From: JAHFJU01 sp964354865
Lineage (GTDB): Bacteria > Patescibacteriota > Gracilibacteria > UBA1369 > UM-FILTER-53-11
Direction: 5' to 3'
Length of the DNA stretch: 10,553 nt
Assembly: GCA_964354865.1 (NCBI GenBank)
Contig: CAYHBN010000055.1
Span: forward strand, 1 to 10,553
Shown in pieces: positions 1-6,146 of this stretch (positions are counted from its first letter, which is position 1; every line of letters begins with the position of its first letter). The notes beneath the pieces are model-generated. The model made no database searches. It was not told where the DNA came from and saw only the letters and a program-made list of their open reading frames with translations. Position numbers and translations under genes: made by a program.

Positions 1-1
1 A

Positions 2-1852
2 ACAGGAACCGTACTAATTCAGAATTCAGCTGCACCAAATATTATTGATATAACAGACCCTACAAATGTAATACGAGAAGTCTTTAAATTTAGAGTAAAC
101 ACTGTTCCTGAATCAAATATCAATACTATCGCTTTCAAACTAAAAACAGCTGATATGCCGGTTGCCGCAAATCATCTTACGTATTTTTTGTTCGATGCTG
201 ATACAAACCAGAGTATTAGTGCATCGCCTATTATTAACGCAGACGCGAAGACGGTTTCGTTTCGGTTTTCTCCACCCGCTGATATAGCTGAGTGTGAACC
301 AGCGAATACGGCATTTTGCAGAAATAGACACCCGTTACCGACTGGTAAGATCCTCTCATTAAGAGTTATGCCAAATGTTAATTTCAGAGAATATATTATC
401 GGAAGAACAATTCGTATCGGTTTTGATTCTGTAAATAATATTTCGTTGTGGGGAGATAATGAACACTTTAGCTCTGATCAACAAGGTTCAATGTGGGGCG
501 CGACTACCTACACTTTTTCAAACTCGGCTGCAGCTCCTGCCGCTGATGAGATTCAACGAGAACCACCTCCGGTCGTTGAAGTATGTAATGCGGCTCATAT
601 TTGTGCACATTCAATTGTTGCTGACACTATCCCCGCTGCGACTTTCTCTTCGGGTGCAGCAACAACAGCACCGGTATTAGGTTTTACCATTTCGCCTGGA
701 AGAGATGCTATGTTATCGATGGTGAAGGCAAGATTAGACACTACTCTTTTAGATGCTGCGCCAGGTGCACGTATAAAAGCACAGCTTGTTATTGTAAATA
801 CTGAAGGAGTCGAACGACAACTTTTTAGACCAATCGCACCGGTAAATAACGTTTTTACTTTTAGTGGGTTTAATCAGATGCTTGCTACTGGTCATCCTAC
901 GCATTTCCTTATAAAGGTGAAAATTGAAGACGATCCAGAGGCGAATGCAATTCAACATTTTAAGTTACTCATAAATCCTGGTGATATTTACCTTAATAGA
1001 TATCACTCCGTAACGCTGCCAAACGGTCTTGCAAGTATTGCAATGGAAATACCGGCTAACGATCAGCAAGATGTTCCGGGCTCTGAGGTTGTTCCTGGTG
1101 CCGATGGAGAAGATATTCCCGATCCACAAAACGATGTATGTAGTGACGGAGAACATCCAAACGAAGCGGGTGAGTGTGTGCCTAATGGTAGTGAATACTG
1201 TGACCCAGACTCACAGCATTTCGATATTATTTTGAGACAGTGTGTGCAAAATGAGATCGTTGACGCCTGCCCCCAGACTCCCGACGTTATTGACCGTGAA
1301 ATCCCTGCCGGTGGGTGTACGGTTCCGCCTCCACCGCCTGCCGTAAAGCCCGACCTCTGTATTAATATTCCTGACAAACAAGAAACAATGCCGACAGGCA
1401 AAATGGGAGATGGAGTTGGTGGGTGTGTGCCGATTCCTGTCGTAATTCCAGATAAAACATGTACTGAACAAGGCAAGTTCGATTACAGCGGTCCTGATCG
1501 TGCGGGGCTTACTAAAGGCGTTTGTATTCCGTGTCCGACAAACCTGTTTATTCAAAGCAATATGACGTGTTTTATTGTGGATTCTGGTGTTAAAAAGACC
1601 GATAAAACAGCGAGTGGATCTGGAGCTGGCACAAAAAAGGGCTCAGGTTCAAGCTCGGGAAGTGGTTCAACGGCCGGTGCTTCTAATGAGCTTCGTGGTG
1701 CGGCGCTCGAAGGCGCTGGTTCACTTGGTGGTAGTCAGCGACTTATCCGTATGCCAGAGAGGGGAAACACGGGGCCTGATGTATCGATCTATCTTTCATT
1801 AGCGGGACTTGCTCCGGCTGCGGCGTACGCGTTTAGAAAATTACGAAAATAA
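2..1852 (+). CDS. Cysteine-rich secreted surface protein with C-terminal sorting-like tail (5' end outside window)
   Basis: The frame is open from the window edge, so the ATG at 155 is internal and the N-terminus, probably with the signal peptide, is missing. The visible part has about 350 residues of beta-rich, extracellular-looking sequence. A region with 12 cysteines follows (1139-1570), arranged as successive C-x(11-21)-C loops with a polyproline patch near 1327-1344. One loop starts LCINIPDKQETMPTG. A Ser/Gly-rich linker lies at about 1610-1680. The tail has NTGPD (1766-1780), a hydrophobic segment (about 1781-1834) and a basic end, RKLRK. That order resembles a sortase-type or C-terminal anchoring signal, though it is not a canonical LPxTG. 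I infer a wall- or membrane-anchored stalk or adhesin with disulfide-stapled loops. The exact family is not recognised. The next gene starts 3 nt downstream, so the two are probably cotranscribed. Confidence 0.85.
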   Translation, partial: TGTVLIQNSAAPNIIDITDPTNVIREVFKFRVNTVPESNINTIAFKLKTADMPVAANHLTYFLFDADTNQSISASPIINADAKTVSFRFSPPADIAECEPANTAFCRNRHPLPTGKILSLRVMPNVNFREYIIGRTIRIGFDSVNNISLWGDNEHFSSDQQGSMWGATTYTFSNSAAAPAADEIQREPPPVVEVCNAAHICAHSIVADTIPAATFSSGAATTAPVLGFTISPGRDAMLSMVKARLDTTLLDAAPGARIKAQLVIVNTEGVERQLFRPIAPVNNVFTFSGFNQMLATGHPTHFLIKVKIEDDPEANAIQHFKLLINPGDIYLNRYHSVTLPNGLASIAMEIPANDQQDVPGSEVVPGADGEDIPDPQNDVCSDGEHPNEAGECVPNGSEYCDPDSQHFDIILRQCVQNEIVDACPQTPDVIDREIPAGGCTVPPPPPAVKPDLCINIPDKQETMPTGKMGDGVGGCVPIPVVIPDKTCTEQGKFDYSGPDRAGLTKGVCIPCPTNLFIQSNMTCFIVDSGVKKTDKTASGSGAGTKKGSGSSSGSGSTAGASNELRGAALEGAGSLGGSQRLIRMPERGNTGPDVSIYLSLAGLAPAAAYAFRKLRK

Positions 1853-1855
1853 GAT

Positions 1856-2452
1856 ATGTTGAGCGAACAACAATCCGATCTTATTGGTTTAGCTTTTGGA
1901 ATTATTGGAATCGTTGTTATTTTTCCATTCGTTGCTAGGAAATTAAAAAAAACTTTAGCTCTAAAAAACGCACTTTTTACAGGATTAGGATTTACTAAAA
2001 TCCCTCTTGAAAAGTACCCTGAATTAAAATCTTTATTTAGTGATGCCAATGGGGTAAGTAAAACATACGGCAAAATTACTTTTGGAGATGATCTTTATAT
2101 AAGAAAAGAAGAAGAATCGACAATTTACTTATATGAGATGAATTATTGGTATAACGCTTATAGTGATGCCCCTTCAGTATACAATTTTTGTATTGCATGT
2201 TTATTTCCTCGAGCGAAGGCAGAAAAATTTATTGTTCATTCCTCAGATAGAGAAAAGGCGCCAACTGATCTTTTTAATTCTTTAGCGCGAAACAAACTTG
2301 ATGAGTGGTTTTTGTTTAATCCTCAAGGCGTAGTAACCCATGCCGGTGTTATATATAGGCATCCAACATGGAATGAAAATACGCTCGAAATCACCTTGAT
2401 AAAGGTAAAAAACTTTTGTAGTGAAATTGATGCTTTAGCAAAGCCTTTTTGA
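1856..2452 (+). CDS. Small membrane-anchored hypothetical protein
   Basis: This 198-residue protein has one hydrophobic segment at about residues 9-27 (LIGLAFGIIGIVVIFPFVA) followed by the basic stretch RKLKK. That predicts a single N-terminal membrane anchor with the rest of the protein in the cytoplasm. The remainder is a soluble domain rich in aromatic residues; I do not recognise its family. The gene is visibly more A+T-rich than nusA downstream. It starts 3 nt after the stop of the cysteine-rich surface protein and has no clear Shine-Dalgarno site, so expression by translational coupling is likely. A role with the surface protein, such as export or anchoring, is only a guess from position. 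A function cannot be assigned. Confidence 0.8.
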   Translation: MLSEQQSDLIGLAFGIIGIVVIFPFVARKLKKTLALKNALFTGLGFTKIPLEKYPELKSLFSDANGVSKTYGKITFGDDLYIRKEEESTIYLYEMNYWYNAYSDAPSVYNFCIACLFPRAKAEKFIVHSSDREKAPTDLFNSLARNKLDEWFLFNPQGVVTHAGVIYRHPTWNENTLEITLIKVKNFCSEIDALAKPF

Positions 2453-2480
2453 TCCGGGGTAACATTCTTTGCATTTTCAT

Positions 2481-2509
2481 TTGACGTATTATTAGTTTAA
2501 TAGTAAATT
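2481..2509 (+). promoter_or_regulatory. Predicted nusA promoter
   Basis: TTGACG at 2481-2486 matches the sigma-70 -35 box at five of six positions. A 17-nt spacer leads to TAAATT at 2504-2509, a weaker -10 box. Transcription should start near 2515-2517, giving a leader of about 55 nt before the nusA ATG that begins with a stem-loop. It lies downstream of the hypothetical gene, so nusA probably has its own promoter. Confidence 0.55.
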
Positions 2510-2514
2510 TACCA

Positions 2515-2541
2515 CGGATTTCGGCAAGAAATCCGCGTTTT
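2515..2541 (+). promoter_or_regulatory. Stem-loop in the nusA leader (possible attenuator or upstream terminator)
   Basis: CGGATTTC (2515-2522) pairs perfectly with GAAATCCG (2528-2535) around a GGCAA loop, and TTTT follows at 2538-2541. The stem is eight pairs with half A/T pairs and the T-tract is short, so as a terminator it is moderate to weak. It could end the upstream two-gene transcript. Because it falls just after the predicted nusA start site, it could also act on the nusA transcript itself. Confidence 0.5.
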
Positions 2542-2570
2542 CATATTCATTTTTAAACCTTTTCTCCTTT

Positions 2571-3863
2571 ATGCAGTCACAATTTATTGCAGCGATTAAC
2601 CAACTGTGCGACGAAAAAAATCTTCCCCGTGATGTGGTTCTTGAAACGGTTAAAGCCGCAATTCGTGCTGCGTACCGCAAAGATTATGGAACACGTGATC
2701 AGAGCATCGATATTGGCCTCGATGAAAAATCGGGCAACATTGCAATTTATCTCGTGAAGAAAGTTGTAGAAAAAGTTGAACTTGAAGATAATGAAATTAC
2801 GGTAAAAGATGCGAAGCAGTTTTTGAAAACTCCTAAAATTGGCGATGAAGTAAAAATGGATGTTACTCCTATTGGTTACGGAAGAATCGCAGCACAGTCA
2901 GCAAAACAAGTAATAATTCAACGATTGCAAGAAGCTGAAAGAGAGCTTATGTACCAGACATTTAAAGATCGTGAGAACGAACTTCTTAATGCACTTGTAC
3001 ATCGGGTTGAAGGTCGCAACGTATTTATCGATCTCGATAAAGTGACGGCCGTGTTGCCAGCCGATGAGCAGATTCCTGGCGAACGATACTTCGGTGGACA
3101 ACGTATTAAAATCTATCTCGACCGTGTTATTAAAACTCCAAAAGGGCCTCAGCTCCTCATTTCTCGAACACACCCTAAGTTGGTTCAGAAACTTCTTGAG
3201 CTCGAAATTCCCGAAATTAAGGCAGGACTTGTTGAAATAAAAGCAATTTCTCGTTTGCCAGGTATGCGCTGTAAAATTGCGGTAGCTTCAACCGATGCAA
3301 AAGTTGATCCGATTGGCGCCTGTGTTGGTCAAAAAGGTGTACGTGTACAGAACGTTACCGACGAATTGAGCGGTGAACGTATCGATGTTATTCAATGGCA
3401 CCAAGAGCCACGACGATTCTTAGAAGCTGCATTGTCTCCTGCAAAAATTACCTTCATTGATCTCGATATCGAGGGTCGTCGCGCACGTGTGTATGTAACC
3501 CCTGATCAACGTCCATTGGCGATTGGTAAACAGGGTCAAAACGTTCGTCTCGCTTCTCAGTTGGTTCGTCTCGAAATCGATATTTTAGATGCAAAAGATA
3601 TTCCAGAAGATGCAGTTCGTCTTGCAGCTGAGCAACAACGTAAAGCAAATGCGCCGATGGAAGCTCCAAAAGAGAAAGAGCATATTGTTGAAATCAGCAA
3701 GCTTGAGGGTATTACCCCAGAAATCGTTGCAAAACTTGCAGGCGCAAATCTTACTAATATTGAACAGCTTCGAGGTCTTTCTGCGAAGGATTTTGCTTCA
3801 ATCGAAGGTGTGAGCGAAGTAGAGGGCGCAATCGTTGCCGACGCGATGAAAAAGGTGAAATAA
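2571..3863 (+). CDS. nusA: Transcription termination/antitermination factor NusA
   Basis: This 430-residue cytoplasmic protein binds RNA polymerase and nascent RNA and modulates pausing, intrinsic termination and antitermination. The domain order is canonical: N-terminal RNAP-binding domain (about 1-130), S1 domain (about 134-195), KH1 with GQKG (253-256) and KH2 with GKQG (319-322). NusA-typical segments include SRTHP and VDPIGACVG. A C-terminal helix-hairpin-helix region (about 376-428) follows a charged linker. The ATG at 2571 begins the family-typical MQSQFIAAINQL. The leader before it is pyrimidine-rich (CTTTTCTCCTTT) with no Shine-Dalgarno site. The usual partners rimP upstream and ylxR/infB downstream are absent: nusA has its own promoter and terminator and is flanked by unrelated genes. 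Identification is secure. Confidence 0.97.
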   Translation: MQSQFIAAINQLCDEKNLPRDVVLETVKAAIRAAYRKDYGTRDQSIDIGLDEKSGNIAIYLVKKVVEKVELEDNEITVKDAKQFLKTPKIGDEVKMDVTPIGYGRIAAQSAKQVIIQRLQEAERELMYQTFKDRENELLNALVHRVEGRNVFIDLDKVTAVLPADEQIPGERYFGGQRIKIYLDRVIKTPKGPQLLISRTHPKLVQKLLELEIPEIKAGLVEIKAISRLPGMRCKIAVASTDAKVDPIGACVGQKGVRVQNVTDELSGERIDVIQWHQEPRRFLEAALSPAKITFIDLDIEGRRARVYVTPDQRPLAIGKQGQNVRLASQLVRLEIDILDAKDIPEDAVRLAAEQQRKANAPMEAPKEKEHIVEISKLEGITPEIVAKLAGANLTNIEQLRGLSAKDFASIEGVSEVEGAIVADAMKKVK

Positions 3864-3887
3864 GGATTTTTAGGCACAACCAATACG

Positions 3888-3923
3888 CCGTCGCTCTCAA
3901 AACATAGGAGCGGCGGTTTTTTT
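3888..3923 (+). terminator. Intrinsic terminator of nusA
   Basis: CCGTCGCTC (3888-3896) pairs with GAGCGGCGG (3908-3916), nine pairs including one G-U, around an 11-nt loop, followed by seven Ts (3917-3923). It starts 25 nt after the nusA stop. Read on the minus strand there is no T-tract after the hairpin, so it should act only on nusA transcripts. It abuts the stop codon of the convergent gene. Confidence 0.9.
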
Positions 3924-4488
3924 ATTTATTCTGTGTTACGTATGTAATTATTTCTTCGGCGCTCGGTACTTTCTTATATTTTTTTTGAAAAACCAGGTTG
4001 ATTCTATGTAATTCAGTTTCTGCACTAATGCGGTCGACGTTTCTATATTGAACTAAAAACCGTATACCAAGTTCGTGAGCACGTGCTTCTTCACCTGGGA
4101 ATTCGGGAGCGATATCGAACGTTTCTTCGAATCTTTCACCAAGTTTATCAAATAAATCCTCACTGAATCCCACTAAATCACCAAGCGCAAGTTCGGTAAG
4201 AAATACGTTGAGTGCATTTTGCCTCTCTATGCCGTTTGTTGAATCATCAATATCTTCAAATGCTTCGACAATGCGTGCATTTGGCTTATTGAAGAGTGAA
4301 TCTTTTTGTGCGAGAAGGACTCCAATAAGGTCTGCGATATCGCATGCTAACGTGCGTGAAGCAGAATAATCACCAGCGTCATTAGGTCTTTCTGCACGTT
4401 TATCATTAACTGCATGTTCGTGCGTTTCGGTGAGAAAATCTCGTACCACGTGCTGTGCATTTTCTAGTGTGATTTCTTTGATTGTCAT
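3922..4488 (-). CDS. Unknown acidic cytoplasmic protein, operon partner of the GGDEF protein
   Basis: This 188-residue protein has no signal peptide or membrane segment and is rich in acidic and Ala/Leu residues, so it is probably mostly helical. I see no catalytic motif and do not recognise the family. Its ATG overlaps the stop of the upstream GGDEF gene in an ATGA arrangement (4-nt overlap). There is no Shine-Dalgarno site, so it is probably made by translational re-initiation in a fixed ratio with the GGDEF protein. This coupling suggests a partner, regulator or effector of that protein, but that is inference from position. The gene converges on nusA and ends at the edge of the nusA terminator. 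No terminator of its own is visible. Confidence 0.82.
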   Translation of the reverse strand: MTIKEITLENAQHVVRDFLTETHEHAVNDKRAERPNDAGDYSASRTLACDIADLIGVLLAQKDSLFNKPNARIVEAFEDIDDSTNGIERQNALNVFLTELALGDLVGFSEDLFDKLGERFEETFDIAPEFPGEEARAHELGIRFLVQYRNVDRISAETELHRINLVFQKKYKKVPSAEEIITYVTQNK

Positions 4489-6068
4489 ACAGATTTTTTA
4501 ATTACTAAAGTATTCATAGCGTCAATTCGGTGCCCCATTGTTGCAGATTTGTCGTTGCGTATCCACTCCGATCGAATTTTATCTAAGAAAGACGGATCGG
4601 TGGGGGCAATTTGATGTGTGAATTGAGCCAGTTTAATAGTGTAGACGCGTTGTAGATTTTCGGCGAATTGTGAGAGAATTTTGGGATTTTCACTGCGTAT
4701 TCTAAAAGGGAAGGACGCTCGATCTTGTGCAATAATAATATCTTCTTCATTCAGTTCGCACGCCTTCGCAGCATCAAGAATTACTTCGTTAAAACACCAC
4801 ATGAGATACGTGTCTCCGTGTGTATGGCCAATTGTGTCGTTGATAGATTTAAACTCACTAATATCAATCACTCCCGTTATCGGGTGACTTTCATGACACT
4901 CTTCAAGTTTTTTTGGTGTAGCGGCCCCTGTGTAGGTGCCGTAATCATGTTGAGCTCTCATAATTTCAATTTTTGCGGTACGAAGTTCGCCGACAGCAAT
5001 ATCAAGTTGCTCTGATGCTTTTTCTGCTCCTGAAAGGCTAAAAGGAGGAGTTTTAAAATAGTCATCAAGGATTTTTTTTGACTGAGAATTCGATGCGGTA
5101 CGTGAAAAGAGTTCAGCCGACTGAGGTGTTTTTTCTAAAAAGCGCGCGTTGATTTTTTCTTCGAATGCTTTTGCAAGTTCATTAAATTTCGCATTTTGTT
5201 CAGGAGAAAGTGCATTATCTTCGTGTAAATCTGTGGCCGCGCGTGTTGCTTGTACGATTGTATTTTGGTCTACATACATTTTTCCGCGACCATGAACATC
5301 TTTGCCACTACTTAAAATTTCATCGGTATAGGTAACCGTATTTCGTGCTTTTGCTTCACTGTATTCTGGCATTTGAAAGCGAGAAATTCCACCCGTTATA
5401 CCGCCGATTTCGTGTTTTGCTCGTTCGAGCCCGTCGGGGAGTGACGCATATTTTTTAAGAAATATTCGTGAAGCCATTTCGTCTAAATCATCTTTTGAAA
5501 TATTTTGTCTAATGCGTGTTTTAATTTTTTCTGTTGCCTGTGAAAGTGCTGCTTCTAACTCGTTTTTTTCAACTTCTCCAAAAATGACAAACTCTTCTCC
5601 GCCCCAACGGACGGCAAAGACTTCGTGCCCTTCTTCTCTTAGTAATTCGGTCATGTTTCCTAATTCTTCTCCCATGATGCTTATTTGTCGATCGGCAAAT
5701 TCTTTTTCGCAGACGTCATTGAGCGCGCCGAAGTGATCTCCATCGAGAAAAGCAATCGAGACGCTGCGGCCATCTTCGAGCATGCGTTTATACATATTCA
5801 AACCACTTCGCTTGAGTAATCCCGTTCGCGCATCGACATGTGTATCGATAAAAAGTTGTTTTTCATCGGGGCGAAGTCCTTCTGAAAGGGCGTTTATAAA
5901 GCCATATTGAGGATTTTGGGCGAGCGTATGTGCGATGTCTTGTTGTGTTCCACTTCTTCTTTCGGCGACGCCAAGTGTGCCGCTTTTAAGCGGTGTTTCC
6001 CCAGCAAGATCTACGAGAGCTTCGTCTTCTGGAAGGTCTGGGCGCGTATGGTACACAAAACTAACCAT
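4485..6068 (-). CDS. Tandem GGDEF-domain protein: one apparently active and one degenerate domain
   Basis: This soluble 527-residue protein should make a cyclic dinucleotide, normally c-di-GMP from two GTP. The first GGDEF domain spans about residues 78-265. It has DARTGL (79-84), DGDHFGALND (109-118) and an intact RWGGEEFVIF (154-163). Asp109, Asn117 and Asp126 align with the PleD metal and guanine ligands Asp327, Asn335 and Asp344. The RxxD inhibitory site just before GGEEF is absent. The linker at about 280-370 looks helical. The second domain starts near 395 and keeps ligands Asp402, Asn410 and Asp419 in DISEFKSINDTIGHTHGD, but the signature is ASFPF (451-455), so it should be inactive and may be a sensor or dimer partner. 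No transmembrane or PAS segment is visible. It is the first gene of a two-gene operon, divergent from the pilus ATPase. The start at 6068 fits the promoter at 6104-6132. Cyclic-dinucleotide specificity is unproven. Confidence 0.9.
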   Translation of the reverse strand: MVSFVYHTRPDLPEDEALVDLAGETPLKSGTLGVAERRSGTQQDIAHTLAQNPQYGFINALSEGLRPDEKQLFIDTHVDARTGLLKRSGLNMYKRMLEDGRSVSIAFLDGDHFGALNDVCEKEFADRQISIMGEELGNMTELLREEGHEVFAVRWGGEEFVIFGEVEKNELEAALSQATEKIKTRIRQNISKDDLDEMASRIFLKKYASLPDGLERAKHEIGGITGGISRFQMPEYSEAKARNTVTYTDEILSSGKDVHGRGKMYVDQNTIVQATRAATDLHEDNALSPEQNAKFNELAKAFEEKINARFLEKTPQSAELFSRTASNSQSKKILDDYFKTPPFSLSGAEKASEQLDIAVGELRTAKIEIMRAQHDYGTYTGAATPKKLEECHESHPITGVIDISEFKSINDTIGHTHGDTYLMWCFNEVILDAAKACELNEEDIIIAQDRASFPFRIRSENPKILSQFAENLQRVYTIKLAQFTHQIAPTDPSFLDKIRSEWIRNDKSATMGHRIDAMNTLVIKKSV

Positions 6069-6099
6069 TTTATATTTGTTTTTGATTCGTAATAAATCT

Positions 6100-6128
6100 T
6101 TAAATTATACCATTTTTTGTGCTATAAT
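6100..6128 (+). promoter_or_regulatory. Predicted promoter of the pilB-like gene
   Basis: TATAAT at 6123-6128 is a perfect -10 box preceded by TGC, an extended -10. The -35 position, TTAAAT (6100-6105), is weak. The predicted start near 6135 is only about 12 nt before the ATG at 6147. The one purine-rich candidate ribosome site (AAGGA, 6131-6135) would then lie at or before the 5' end of the mRNA. Confidence 0.7.
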
Positions 6129-6132
6129 TAAA
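6104..6132 (-). promoter_or_regulatory. Predicted promoter of the GGDEF operon
   Basis: On the minus strand, TATAAT (6104-6109) is a perfect -10 box preceded by TGG (6112-6110), an extended -10. At a 17-nt spacing the -35 position is TTTAAT (6132-6127), a weak match. The predicted start near 6097 gives a leader of about 29 nt without a Shine-Dalgarno site. It overlaps the divergent promoter of the pilB-like gene. Confidence 0.65.
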
Positions 6133-6146
6133 GGAAACTAATATAA

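Noticed and set aside
1063..1476. 137-codon minus-strand frame opposite the cysteine-rich region
   Set aside because: It is the antisense of a Pro/Gly/Cys-rich coding stretch. Composition explains it, and no promoter or start context is visible.
2450..2500. TGA read as glycine (code 25) extending the 198-aa protein
   Set aside because: No in-frame TGA occurs inside nusA, the pilB-like gene, dprA or the PurM-like gene, and the TGA stops here fall at sensible gene ends.
3888..3923. nusA terminator acting also as terminator for the GGDEF operon on the minus strand
   Set aside because: On the minus strand the hairpin is followed by TATTGGTTG rather than a T-run.
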